A program made the position numbers and the translations under genes. Of a stretch of DNA of 64,000 nt, positions 52,905 to 61,612 are shown in pieces. The number at the start of each line of letters is the position of its first letter. Position 1 is the first letter of the stretch. This stretch comes from Lysobacter sp. FW306-1B-D06B (GTDB taxonomy: Bacteria; Pseudomonadota; Gammaproteobacteria; Xanthomonadales; Xanthomonadaceae): the NCBI RefSeq assembly GCF_038446665.1, contig NZ_CP151802.1, forward strand, positions 3,286,001 to 3,350,000, written 5' to 3'. The notes beneath the pieces are model-generated. The model did no database searches. It saw only the letters and a program-made list of their open reading frames with translations, and was not told the origin of the DNA.

Positions 52905-53462
52905 TCACCCCCGCCAGTTCGCATGCCCCCGCCAGAACTCCACGCTGCGCAGATACGCCTCACGATCGATCGGCACGCCGGAGCCGCCCTCTTCCACGCC
53001 CAGCGCGTTGCGCAGCATCGTGATCGGCGCCATCGGGGTCTCGACGGGTTCGGCCGTGTACATGCAGCCCACGACACCCCAGTCGGCGGTGGTGTGCGTG
53101 CCCTCCTTCGCCAACTGCTCGCGGCTGTAGAGGATCACGACGAGGTAGTCCGCCACGGGCGGTTCCAGGCCTTCGAACCAGCGCACCAGCACCGGCAGTT
53201 CCTCGCGTGTGCGGGCCTCGTAGTCCGAACGCAGCAGGTGGCGGTTGGCGTCGGTGATCGGTACCGCAAGGCAGCGCGTGGAGGTCCAGTTGCGGTGCAC
53301 GTGCAGCTTGCAGAACGGCGCGTAGCCGTCGAGCACCTTCAGCGGCGTCACGTCGTTGAGATGCCGCTCGAACTCCTCCGGCGTGCAGTCCTGGATCGTG
53401 TTGCGCCGCGGCTCGCGCGGGAACAGGCGGGTGCGGGCGAAGTCGGTGAGGATGATGGACAT
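52905..53462 (-). CDS. DUF3228-family protein
   Basis: A 185-residue cytosolic protein with the DUF3228 pattern: RTRLFPREPRRNTIQDCTPE, YAPFCKLHVHRNWTSTRCLA, YLVVILYSREQLAKEGTHTT and WGVVGCMYTAEPVETPMAPI. The family is widely conserved but functionally uncharacterised. ATG 53462 begins the conserved domain. Confidence 0.84.
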   Translation of the reverse strand: MSIILTDFARTRLFPREPRRNTIQDCTPEEFERHLNDVTPLKVLDGYAPFCKLHVHRNWTSTRCLAVPITDANRHLLRSDYEARTREELPVLVRWFEGLEPPVADYLVVILYSREQLAKEGTHTTADWGVVGCMYTAEPVETPMAPITMLRNALGVEEGGSGVPIDREAYLRSVEFWRGHANWRG

Positions 53463-53515
53463 GGGCGGGAGGTTAGGCGGCGATGACGCATTATCGGTCA
53501 CGGGCGCGGGCGGCC

Positions 53516-54238
53516 TCAGCTCACCCACACGCCCTTTTCCGCGACGACCCGCCAGCCCTGCGCCGAGCGCTCGAGGCGAAGCATCATTCCGACCGCGCAC
53601 AGCGGCCCGCAGTAGTGGGTCACATAGATCAGCGCAACGCTCCGGTCCTCGCTCAGTACCGGGCGCGTGATCTTCATGAACCCCTTGGTGTCGGGGAAGT
53701 CGCGATGGAACCGTGGCCATCCGTCCCAGGCGCCCAGGTTTTCCAGATCGCTCCGGCGCACCGGCGCGGTGCCCGGAATGCCCGACAGATCGAGCGGAAC
53801 GCGCGCTACGTTGGCCCGCGCCAGATCGTCGAAGAGCGCGCGCGACACGAACCCGGCCAGTGCCTTGGGCGGCGCATCCACGAGGTGGTCATCGCACCGG
53901 ATTCCGGGTGCGTCGCCGAGGCACAGCGATTCATCGACCAGCAACAGCAGGCGCGCCGACGCAGGCGCCGGTGCCTCCTGTGCATCCGTCGGAGGAGCAG
54001 GCTCGCCCGCGAAATCGACCGCTTCCAGCACGGCCTGGACAATGGCGCGTGTTTCCTCCGCCGTCGCAATGACGGGCCCCGCTCCGCCCGATTCCGGAGC
54101 AACGGCCGACACCGCCCCTGCCGCGGCCGACCACGCAAGCGCGATCAGCAGCGCGCACCGACCCAGACGGCGCCTCGCGTTCGCGCTGCACTTCCTTGCC
54201 TGACCGCCCTCGGACACGCCCTGCCCTGCCTCGTCCAT
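53516..54238 (-). CDS. Secreted protein of unknown function
   Basis: A 240-residue protein. After a charged start (MDEAGQGVSEGGQARKCSAN) a hydrophobic segment LGRCALLIALAWSAAAGAVS (about 26-45) serves as signal or anchor. Mature residues include LLLLVDESLCLGDAPGIRCDD, and the C-terminal half has ALIYVTHYCGPLCAVGMMLR with four Cys in total. No family is recognised. GGAGG precedes the ATG. Confidence 0.68.
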   Translation of the reverse strand: MDEAGQGVSEGGQARKCSANARRRLGRCALLIALAWSAAAGAVSAVAPESGGAGPVIATAEETRAIVQAVLEAVDFAGEPAPPTDAQEAPAPASARLLLLVDESLCLGDAPGIRCDDHLVDAPPKALAGFVSRALFDDLARANVARVPLDLSGIPGTAPVRRSDLENLGAWDGWPRFHRDFPDTKGFMKITRPVLSEDRSVALIYVTHYCGPLCAVGMMLRLERSAQGWRVVAEKGVWVS

Positions 54239-54313
54239 ATCGCCTCCTGCGCCTGATCGTGGACGGATCATGCCAAAGAAGCAGGGCCGCGCGGGGCAAC
54301 TCGATACCGCTCG

Positions 54314-55210
54314 TTACAGTTCCGGCGTCGACTCCGCGATGACCTTCATCGCTTCCTCCGCCCGCCGTTGCTGCTCGCGCACCTGCGCGGCGGAGGGGCG
54401 CGATGCCACCGTCGTCGCACAGTGGTCGATGTAGGTGCCGGACGGCGCATCGATCACTTCGTGGCAAGGGTTCGGGGCCGTCGATGTCGCGGCCGTCTTC
54501 GCAACGGGGGGCGCTGCGGGCGCTGCGACCACTGGTGGCCGCGCTGGCGTCAGTGCGCTCTGCAGCGTGCGCCATACGAACAGATAAAGCACCAGCATCA
54601 AGGCGAGGAACAACGCCGCCCCCAGCAGCTTGACCGCGATCACCGCCGCAATGCTGCGCGTGGCGGTGCGCCGCCCTCTTCCACCGCTGCCGTAGCGAAT
54701 GCGGTCTTCGGCGGCGGACAACAGGCGCTCGCCGACGCGTCGCGCCATCGCGGAACCCACCCCATCGACGCCGCCCATGCGGACGTCGAACGCCGGCGCG
54801 GGCTCGCGGATCGGGCCCAGCATCATGCGCAGCTCGTTACCGTCGATCAGCTGGACGTGACCGAGCTTCGTGGCGGCCTCGATCGCGGCCTTGGTGAACT
54901 CGCCGCTGTTGGCCAGGATCGCGCCCGTCGCGCCGTGGTTGACCATCAGGCCCAGCAGCTCGTGCACCGCGTTGTGCGGCACCTTCATCGCGTTCCAGTG
55001 CTTGCATTGCACGACGATGAACTGCTCGTCGCGACGCAGCTTCAGGTCGATGCCGCCGTCGGTCTTCGCGTCCGTGGCGCCGGTGCCGACATGCTCGACC
55101 TCATAACCCTCGCTGCGGTAGTACGCGGCGAGCAGCACTTCCAGCTGGTCCCAGCCGACCCGCGTCAGCGCATCGCTGCGGCGGTGGCTCACAGGCTTGA
55201 GTCCGTTCAT
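54314..55210 (-). CDS. Membrane-anchored Mrr-type restriction endonuclease-like protein
   Basis: A 298-residue protein. The N-terminal Mrr_cat domain (about 15-135) contains YYRSEGYEVEHVGTGATDAK, DGGIDLKLRRDEQFIVVQCK (the PD-(D/E)xK core D...QxK) and GATGAILANSGEFTKAA. A single strong membrane helix (AVIAVKLLGAALFLALMLVLY in part, near 207-227) follows, then a Pro/Ala-rich tail. Mrr_cat proteins cut DNA, sometimes modified. A membrane anchor after the nuclease is unusual but recurrent in proteobacterial orphans. No methylase is nearby. Confidence 0.82.
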   Translation of the reverse strand: MNGLKPVSHRRSDALTRVGWDQLEVLLAAYYRSEGYEVEHVGTGATDAKTDGGIDLKLRRDEQFIVVQCKHWNAMKVPHNAVHELLGLMVNHGATGAILANSGEFTKAAIEAATKLGHVQLIDGNELRMMLGPIREPAPAFDVRMGGVDGVGSAMARRVGERLLSAAEDRIRYGSGGRGRRTATRSIAAVIAVKLLGAALFLALMLVLYLFVWRTLQSALTPARPPVVAAPAAPPVAKTAATSTAPNPCHEVIDAPSGTYIDHCATTVASRPSAAQVREQQRRAEEAMKVIAESTPEL

Positions 55211-55337
55211 TCCGCCCCCTGCGGAAGTCCTTGGTGGCGATGATCTTAGCGCCCGGGTCGCGCCCGCACCCAGCCGATGCAGCCCGCTTCGCAACTTTGA
55301 GTCGCCCGGCCCGCCACTGCGCGCAGGCGCATCGCCG

Positions 55338-56699
55338 TCAGTTGCCGCCAGCGAAGAAGTTCGCGCCTTCGCCGCCGCGCAGCGGATAGGCCCATCCGAG
55401 CTCGATTTCGATGTTGACGAACCAGGTCAAGCGGATGCGCACGCCCAGGCCCACATCGGCGTAGGGCGAATCGTCACGCAGACCTTCGCGATCGTCGCCG
55501 GAACCGCCGACTTCGACGAACGCCAGCAAGCGCAGCCAGTTCCACTTGATCGGACGCAGATACTCAACCGAGCCGTAGTAGTAGCGATCGCCTTCGAGGA
55601 AATCCGAGTCGTAGCCGCGCATGCGCCCCGAGCCGCCCAGCGAGAACTCGTTGCGGCTGCCGGGCCCGCCGGTCAGCACGCCGGCGCTGCCCAGCACGTG
55701 CAGCGTCTGGTGCGGTGTGTCGCCGAGCGCGTTCGACTGGAAGTAGTTCACGGTGGTGCGCGTGTAGTCGTAGTCCGAACCCAGGCCTTCGCCCGCCGCT
55801 TCGATGCGCGCGGAGAATCGCCGCCCCGTGTCGCTGTAGATGTGGTAGCGCAGGTCGTCGAACGTCGCCGTGCCGACCAAGGCGATGGCCTGGCCGTCGG
55901 GCGGCGGCGCGAACTCGCCGGACACGTCCTGCCGTTTCCAGAACAGTCCGCCGCCGACGATCCAGCCATCGCGCGGGCGCCCCGTGCGCAGGTCGCGCGT
56001 GGCGATCACTTCGACCTGCTCGAAGGTTTCGTCGAACGTGTCGTCGGTGACCTCGTTGGTGAGCGGGTCGATCACCGGCGTCTCGCGGTCGATCCACTCC
56101 AGCCGCGTGCGCAGTTCGTACGGACTGTCGAAAATGTACGGCGCGCGGTAGCTCAGCTGCACGCTGGTTTCCTTGCGCCGGTCGCGCTCCTCGGGGAAGT
56201 CGCCCTTCTCCGCCGTGATGTCGAGCCGATGGTTGAGGCCCCACACGTTGTCCCAGCGCAACTGCGCGCCGTAACTGACGTCGCGGTCGGAACTGGCGTC
56301 CAGGCGCGGAATCGGCAGCAGGAAATACTTCTCGCGCATCTTCAGTTCCAGCGCCACACCGCCCGGTACGGGATGCGTGGTCGCTTCGACCTGGCGGAAC
56401 AGCCCCAGATCCTGCACCGCCTGGCGGCCGTCTTCGATCGCGACAGGGTCGGCGACATCGCCCGGTGCCAGCGCGAGTTCGCGCAGGATCACCTTGTCGC
56501 GCGTCTTGTCGTTGCCGACGAGGCGGATTTCGACGATGCGGGGCTGTGACGCGTCCGCTTCCTGTGCCCATGCCGTCGGTGGAAGCACACCGTTTGCAAA
56601 CGTGAATGCGAGCAACGCCGACGCGGCTGACTTCACGCTGCGGCGCATCACGGTGGGCGTGCCGTGCTTGCGGCCATCCTGGTGCCCGACGCTGAGCAT
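55338..56699 (-). CDS. Omp85/BamA-TamA-like outer-membrane protein
   Basis: A 453-residue protein with a long-start signal peptide (ending TAWAQ near residue 46). One POTRA domain follows (RIVEIRLVGNDKTRDKVILR, about 54-125), then a beta-barrel with alternating strands, the Omp85 motif GSGRMRGYDSDFLEG and the final strand IEIELGWAYPLRGG. It is shorter than BamA, which has five POTRA units, and belongs to the surface-antigen D15 type. GGAGG lies 7 bases before ATG 56699; ATG 56648 is an alternative. Confidence 0.83.
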   Translation of the reverse strand: MLSVGHQDGRKHGTPTVMRRSVKSAASALLAFTFANGVLPPTAWAQEADASQPRIVEIRLVGNDKTRDKVILRELALAPGDVADPVAIEDGRQAVQDLGLFRQVEATTHPVPGGVALELKMREKYFLLPIPRLDASSDRDVSYGAQLRWDNVWGLNHRLDITAEKGDFPEERDRRKETSVQLSYRAPYIFDSPYELRTRLEWIDRETPVIDPLTNEVTDDTFDETFEQVEVIATRDLRTGRPRDGWIVGGGLFWKRQDVSGEFAPPPDGQAIALVGTATFDDLRYHIYSDTGRRFSARIEAAGEGLGSDYDYTRTTVNYFQSNALGDTPHQTLHVLGSAGVLTGGPGSRNEFSLGGSGRMRGYDSDFLEGDRYYYGSVEYLRPIKWNWLRLLAFVEVGGSGDDREGLRDDSPYADVGLGVRIRLTWFVNIEIELGWAYPLRGGEGANFFAGGN

Positions 56700-56926
56700 T
56701 CACGGCCTCCGGGAGGCCACGGGGCCGTCGACCTGGCCCGTCGCGCGGAGTGTACGCCGCGAGGGGTTATGGCGATGCCGCGATGCTCGACGGCCACGCA
56801 GGTGCGAAGTGGCGCGTATCACCCACCCTTCCGCGCGGGCGCCGCCTCCGCGCCGATCCAGCCCGCCGCATTCCGGTACGCGCCCGCTACGTGTGCCAAA
56901 GTACGCGCCCCCACCGAGGCACCCCC

Positions 56927-57611
56927 ATGAGCGATCCCGTCCGACTCTCCAAGCGCGTGGCCGAACTGGTCGGGTGTTCGCGCGCCGATGCCGAGCACTA
57001 CATCGAGAACGGCTGGGTGCGGGTGGACGGCCACGTCGTCGAGGCGCCGCAGCACCCGGTGACGGACGAACGCGTCGAACTCGATCCGGACGCCGTGCTG
57101 GAGGCACCCGAGCCCGCCACCGTGCTGCTTCACAAGCCGGTTGGTTTCGATGCGATCGCCGGCCATCAGCCGGCGGCCGCGCTGGTCACGCCGGACACGC
57201 GCTGGACCGACGATCCGAGCGAAGTGCGCCCGCTGCGACGCCATCTGGTTCGTCTGACGCCACTGGTGCCGCTGGAGACGCAGGCCAGCGGGCTGATGGT
57301 GCTGACCCAGGACGGCCGCGTGTGGCGCCGGCTCACCGAAGACGCCGCGCAGATCGAGCAGGAGTACGTCGTCGAGGTCTCCGGCGAGATCGCGCCGTAC
57401 GGCCTGCGCCGCCTCAACCACGGCCTGCGTTACCAGGGGCGCGAGCTGGCGCCGTGCAAGGTCAGACGTGCAGCCCGGGCAGATCCCGGACATGTGCGCA
57501 CAGGTGGGCCTGCAAGTGGTGGCGATGCGGCGCCTGCGCATCGGCAAGGTGTCGCTGGCGAAGATGCCGCCCGGCCAGTGGCGTTACCTGCCGGTGGGCG
57601 TGCGGTTCTAG
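56927..57611 (+). pseudogene. RsuA/RluF-type pseudouridine synthase, frameshifted
   Basis: The first part encodes an S4 domain (VRLSKRVAELVGCSRADAEH, VRVDGHVVEAPQHPV) and the synthase core as far as GRELAPCKV near residue 180. The ending, DVQPGQIPDMCAQVGLQVVA and then VSLAKMPPGQWRYLPVGVRF, is in another frame after 57473. From memory of intact relatives, about 13 residues (SWQNETRLRFALK-like) are missing, which fits a deletion of about 38 bases. The catalytic GRLD motif reads VPLETQASGL, with Glu in place of Asp. Probably inactive, unless the sequence has an error. Confidence 0.72.
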
Positions 57612-57623
57612 CGCGAAGCCGCG

Positions 57624-58094
57624 TCAGTCGCCGCGCACGCGCATCGTCAGGCCCTTCAGGAAGTTGCGCAGCAGCTGGTCGCCGCACGGGCGGTAATTGG
57701 GATGGCCCGGCTGGCGGAACAGCGCCGTCAGTTCCGGCTTGGACACCGGCCAGCCCGCGGATTCGAACACCGCGTGCATGTCGACATCCTTCAACTCGAA
57801 CGCGACCCGCAGCTTCTTCAGCACCACGTTGTTGGTGACGCGCTTCTCCGGCGGGCGCACCGGCAGGCTTTCATCGCGGCCACGGCAGTACACCACCAGC
57901 CCGTCGAGGAAGCGCGCGAGCACGGCATCGCTGCAATCGGCGTAGTCGGGATCGTCTTCGCGGCGCAGGAACGCCTGCACGTCGGCCTTGTCGAGCGTGA
58001 ATGCCGGATCGGCCAGCTGGGTGATCTCCACGACCCGCTGATCGCTGAGGTCCAGCATGTAGCGGATGCTGCGCAGAACGTCGTTGGTGATCAT
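57624..58094 (-). CDS. DUF1456-family protein (YehS-like)
   Basis: A 156-residue protein made of two repeated DUF1456 units: MITNDVLRSIRYMLDLSDQR and VTNNVVLKKLRVAFELKDVD, each followed by a short helical domain (FLRREDDPDYADCSD, FRQPGHPNYRPCGD). This matches YehS of E. coli, whose function is unknown. It converges with the broken pseudouridine synthase gene 12 bases away. Confidence 0.9.
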   Translation of the reverse strand: MITNDVLRSIRYMLDLSDQRVVEITQLADPAFTLDKADVQAFLRREDDPDYADCSDAVLARFLDGLVVYCRGRDESLPVRPPEKRVTNNVVLKKLRVAFELKDVDMHAVFESAGWPVSKPELTALFRQPGHPNYRPCGDQLLRNFLKGLTMRVRGD

Positions 58095-58216
58095 GGGGCT
58101 TGGAACGGTTTGCTGCGTGGGGCGACTAGTTTAGGGCACTGCGCCGTGACGGGGCGTGGGGCGTGCCGCGACGCAGCGCATGCAAGCCCGTAGCCCGTCG
58201 TGGACTACCTGACCGC

Positions 58217-58368
58217 CGTCATCTCCGCGAAGGCGGGGATCCAACCCTCAGGTACATCACGCTTGCCGGATGCGTGTCGAGCAGCGAGTAGCCCGGGTAA
58301 GGCCGAAGGCCGCACCCGGGGCGCGTGACGTGGCTCGATCCCGGGTGCGCTTCGCTTACCCGGGCTAC
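58217..58368. repeat. REP-like repeat and GTAGCCCGGG palindrome
   Basis: A family-1 palindrome lies at about 58217-58245. A longer element at 58288-58368 has GTAGCCCGGGTAAGG at one end and CTTACCCGGGCTAC at the other, with GCCGAAGGC and GCGCTTCGC inside. A near copy of the longer element is at 60.05-60.15 kb. The 287-base gap otherwise holds the promoter of the DUF1456 gene. Confidence 0.72.
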
Positions 58369-58381
58369 ATGACGCTACCGC

Positions 58382-59527
58382 CTATGCGCTCTTCCCCGCA
58401 TGCCACGCCTTGAGCAAGTCCGCTTCCTGCTCGCGAGTAAGGCCAGCGCGCAGCGTCGCCTGGCGTTCGGCCGGTTGGCTGCGGAACCAGGCCATCAGGT
58501 CGGTGACCGTGGTTTCGAGTGGGCGGTAGGTGAGCCCGGCCTGGATCGCACGCGCATTGCTGACCGCGCCGTAGCCCGCATACGGACCGCTCTTTCGCGA
58601 CACCCAGATGGGCAATTCCGGAACCTTCTTCTCTTCCAGGAACTCCGGCGTGACATGCGTGTATTTCGGCTTTCCGCCCGTGACCTTCTGGCAGGTGCGC
58701 AACATCGCGTCCATGGTCAACGGTTTTTCCGGGCCGACGGCATTGAAGGCGCCCAGCGTGCCCGCCTCCGCCAGACGGATCATCCATTCGCCCAGATCGC
58801 GGCCGTCGATGACCTGCACGGGGTCGAGGCCATCGCCCGGCACCAGCATTTCGCCGCCCTGCGCTACGCGGTGCGGCCAGTAGGTGAAGCGATCGGTCTC
58901 ATCACGCGGACCAACGATGTAACCCGGCCGCACGATCGTCACGCGCTTGCCGAATTGCTTGTGCGCTTCGGCCTCGCTCAGTGCCTTGAGCGGGCCGTAC
59001 AGGTTTTCGATGTCGGCGCGCAGCGACTCCTGCGTTTCGGCCATCGCGTCTTTGCCCTTGTAGACGGCGAGCGCATCGTCCTCGTCGATGCCGGGCTTGC
59101 TGCCGTCGGCATACACCGAGATGGTGGAGATGAAGAGGTAGTGCCCCACGTTTCCGGCCAGCACCTTGCCGGCGTCGCGCGCCCAAAACGGCAGGCTGGT
59201 GGGGTTGTCGATGCACACGTCCCACTTGCGCCCTTGCAGCGACTTGAGGTCGCCCGTGTTGCGATCGCCGAACAGCTGCTCTACCTCTCCCGGCCACTCC
59301 GGAGTCGGCTTCTTGCCGCGATTGAACAGCGTCACCTTGTGCCCGCGCGCCAGCGCGTAGTTCACCTGGAACGGCCCGGTGAACCCGGTGCCGCCGAGGA
59401 TGAGGATGTTCAGCGGCTTGGCCGCCTTCCCCACGGGCTTGTTGCCCTGCGCGAATGCGAACGACGGCAGCGCGGCCGCGGCGGCGGCAAGTGCGCTGAA
59501 CTTCAGCAGGTCACGGCGGGTGGTCAT
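58382..59527 (-). CDS. Tat-exported NAD-dependent epimerase/dehydratase family protein
   Basis: A 381-residue protein with a twin-arginine-like signal (MTTRRDLLKFSALAAAAAAL) and an extended-SDR Rossmann fold: LNILILGGTGFTGPFQVNYA near 39-58, YLFISTISVYADG near 136 and VTIVRPGYIVGPRDE. The catalytic Tyr of the SDR YxxxK is not obvious. It resembles exported isoflavone-reductase or epimerase-like proteins found in soil bacteria. The product is unknown. Confidence 0.84.
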   Translation of the reverse strand: MTTRRDLLKFSALAAAAAALPSFAFAQGNKPVGKAAKPLNILILGGTGFTGPFQVNYALARGHKVTLFNRGKKPTPEWPGEVEQLFGDRNTGDLKSLQGRKWDVCIDNPTSLPFWARDAGKVLAGNVGHYLFISTISVYADGSKPGIDEDDALAVYKGKDAMAETQESLRADIENLYGPLKALSEAEAHKQFGKRVTIVRPGYIVGPRDETDRFTYWPHRVAQGGEMLVPGDGLDPVQVIDGRDLGEWMIRLAEAGTLGAFNAVGPEKPLTMDAMLRTCQKVTGGKPKYTHVTPEFLEEKKVPELPIWVSRKSGPYAGYGAVSNARAIQAGLTYRPLETTVTDLMAWFRSQPAERQATLRAGLTREQEADLLKAWHAGKSA

Positions 59528-59741
59528 TGCGTGGCTCCGGGTTGGGCGGGCGGACCGGCAGGCGCCCTGCCCTTCGGCTGGCCTTCTGCGGGTGCAAACG
59601 CAGTAACTCTAATTCGCCCCGGCGTGGGGGCGTCAATGTGTCGATGTGCACGGTTGGTAGGCCGGGTGAGGCCGACGTCGCACCGGGGGCGCTCTTACGC
59701 GCCCTTACGCCGGGAACACGCTGGCCGCCCCTGTGGCTTAC

Positions 59742-59915
59742 CTACTTTCGGCGTCTGCGCTTGAACCCTTCGACCAACGGAACAACGAGCCAAACAGATC
59801 CGGCAACAACCGCCAGGGACAGCACGTACCACTCTGACGGCACCCACTGTTGAAGCGGAATGGAGGCCAGCAGCACCGCGAAGAAGCAAAGCACAGCAAC
59901 GACGGATCTCGTCAT
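59742..59915 (-). CDS. Small two-helix membrane protein
   Basis: A 57-residue protein with helices about 4-19 (VVAVLCFFAVLLASIP) and 29-49 (WYVLSLAVVAGSVWLVVPL), ending in a basic tail FKRRRRK. GGAG stands 7 bases before the ATG. No family is recognised. The flanking gaps (59528-59741 and 59916-60186) contain repeat fragments. Confidence 0.6.
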   Translation of the reverse strand: MTRSVVAVLCFFAVLLASIPLQQWVPSEWYVLSLAVVAGSVWLVVPLVEGFKRRRRK

Positions 59916-60053
59916 CACGTTCTCCAACGAAGGCAGGCCCGGCGAGTCAGTCTTGTCGTGAAATCCAGCGCAGTGATCACAAGCCAAGCACGAAACTAGC
60001 GATTCCTGGAGGCTCGACATACAAGAAGATTCCGAAAGCGCTCCGCCGCCGCG

Positions 60054-60149
60054 GTAGCCCGGGTAAGGCCAAAGGCCGCACCCGGGGTTGCGTTGGAGTT
60101 TGTGCTGCGTCGACGGAGAACCCGGGTGCGCTTCGCTTACCCGGGCTAC
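60054..60149. repeat. GTAGCCCGGG-type palindromic element
   Basis: A near copy of the element at 58288-58368. It has GTAGCCCGGGTAAGGCC at the left end and GCGCTTCGCTTACCCGGGC, then TAC, at the right. A shorter related fragment is at about 59653-59690. It is a non-coding palindrome that could form a long hairpin. Confidence 0.75.
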
Positions 60150-60186
60150 GCGTGGTCGGCTCACGATGGCGTGGGCCGTGGGCGCG

Positions 60187-60441
60187 TTACTCGTCGTCGA
60201 AGTCCGGCCCGTGCAGGACGACGGTGGAGAGCACGTCGTCGAGGTACCGTCCCAGGCGTCCGAACAGCGCGCACAGGCCTTCAGGTCGGACGACGAAGTA
60301 GCCGGCGGGGTCGCAGCGGGGTTCGGTGAAGTGCGAAAGCATGTACAGCTCTTCGCGCGTGGCGATCAACGAGTCGTGGGCGGAACGGGGCAGCAGGTAG
60401 CCGCGGAACGCGGCGGGGATGGCGAGTGTGTCCTTGCTCAT
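60187..60441 (-). CDS. XAC0095-like small protein
   Basis: An 84-residue protein with FRGYLLPRSAHDSLIATREE and LYMLSHFTEPR, a pattern I associate with the XAC0095 family of Xanthomonadaceae. The ending LGRYLDDVLSTVVLHGPDFDDE is acidic. The ATG at 60441 is used; the frame continues upstream through a highly structured leader (to 60594). No function is known. Confidence 0.7.
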   Translation of the reverse strand: MSKDTLAIPAAFRGYLLPRSAHDSLIATREELYMLSHFTEPRCDPAGYFVVRPEGLCALFGRLGRYLDDVLSTVVLHGPDFDDE

Positions 60442-60464
60442 GCGGTGTCTCCAGCAAACCAGCC

Positions 60465-60580
60465 GGGCTTGCGCCGGGGATTCGGCGCAAGGTGTCGGGA
60501 GGTTCGAAGCCGCAAGTAGTCGGCGGGCGTATTTCCTCTTGCGAGGTGTTGTATTAGCCGCCCTCCCGACGCGGAACTTC
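60465..60580 (-). other. Structured palindromic leader upstream of the XAC0095-like gene
   Basis: Three nested or adjacent inverted repeats are visible: CTTGCGCCG / CGGCGCAAG at 60467-60490, GTCGGGAGG near 60497 pairing with CCTCCCGAC near 60562, and an inner CCTC-TTGC-GAGG hairpin near 60530. The frame over it is open and encodes a basic stretch. It looks more like an RNA element or mobile repeat than a protein N terminus. Confidence 0.45.
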
Positions 60581-61460
60581 ACTGCGCCGGACACATGCCC
60601 GAGATTCGGGCATAAGAAACCCGCCTATGTTTCGATGGCGGGTTACCGCTACTTGCCGGAGCTTCGACTCTCCTTGCGAGCGAGTTTGTTGGGGCAGTTG
60701 TGGGCGGGCAATAAGCCTTAGTCGTAGCGGACGACTCCCGCAATAGATCGCGAGTCATGCGTTCGGTAGACGTGTTTCCATGGGGAATGTTCAACAACGC
60801 AGCGATCAGGTCTTGCAGGAAGGGCTCATCCTCCATGAAGTAGACTTGACGAGTCTCTTTACCTTCCTCGACGCTCTGCCCAATCAATACTGAGACTATG
60901 GGCAGGAGCTTTCCCTGCCTCGAATGCCATCGCTTTTCTGGAGGGAGTTTTACCTCAACGCCATTTATCGAGACGCTTTCTACCCAAGAGCTCGTGAGAA
61001 ATCGAATCTTGATTGAGTCCGATCCGAGGTCGATACCAACTTCTTTGACCTGGCCAACCTCATCCGAAGCGCCCTGGCCCAGCACCAATGAAACTCGCAC
61101 ATTCTCGAGCGCCCCGTGAATGTTCGCTTGGCTATCACTTCTCGGAACATAGCGGTCGTCGTACCAGCCTCGGTCAGTTCGACCCGTAAGAGTCATCTGG
61201 AACTGAAACTCAATCGTCCTAGAAGGCTCCTTTGCGTTGATGACGTTCTGAAAACTGCCGAAATCGACAAACCTCCCGTACCACAGGATCGGACCTTTTG
61301 TCCTTTGCTCCACGCTTTGGCGGAGAAGTGGGAAGAAGCGCAGAAGGCTGCTCTTTCCGGCGCTGTTCTTGCCGACGAGCACGTTAATTCTCACCAAAGG
61401 CAGCGCACCCGAATCGGCGATTGCCTTCAGGCTCTTGACACGAAATCCATTGATCATCAA
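60579..61460 (-). pseudogene. Truncated AAA ATPase (probable defence-type remnant)
   Basis: A 293-codon frame. The start MMINGFRVKSLKAIADSGAL leads to the Walker A VLVGKNSAGKSSLLRFFPLL near residue 31, and ATPase-like sequence (FGSFQNVINAKEPSRTIEFQ) continues to about residue 225. No Walker B, signature or D-loop follows; the last 60 residues are low-complexity and cross a terminator-like hairpin. Intact DUF3696/OLD-type ATPases are much longer. The DNA is visibly less GC-rich than its neighbours, suggesting transfer. It is probably a decayed remnant. Confidence 0.68.
60614..60647 (-). terminator. Intrinsic-type hairpin at the end of the ATPase remnant
   Basis: On the minus strand the 8-bp stem AACCCGCC / GGCGGGTT with an 11-base loop is followed by TCTT. 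It lies inside the present 3' end of the ATPase frame, directly after an out-of-frame TAG at 60651-60649. This suggests that the ancestral gene ended there. Confidence 0.6.
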
Positions 61461-61558
61461 CTGTCCCCTTCAGCCTCATTGAAGCGCGCGAATGGCCACG
61501 CCTGCCGGCGCAACCTCTACCGCCCCCTCGTCCACCCGAGTTTAGCGACCGAGTGCAC

Positions 61559-61587
61559 AAAAAATGAAGGCCCGCCGAAGCGGGCCT
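61559..61587 (-). terminator. Intrinsic terminator of icmF
   Basis: On the minus strand the stem AGGCCCGC / GCGGGCCT with a four-base loop is followed by TCATTTTTT. It begins about 25 bases after the icmF stop. The surrounding 152-base gap holds nothing else. Confidence 0.85.
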
Positions 61588-61612
61588 CCCAGTGTGCGGT
61601 GGACAGGACCAA

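Noticed and set aside
60497..60520. GGTTCGAAGCC resembling a tRNA T-loop.
   Set aside because: Flanking bases do not pair as a T-arm, and no acceptor or anticodon stem can be built around it.
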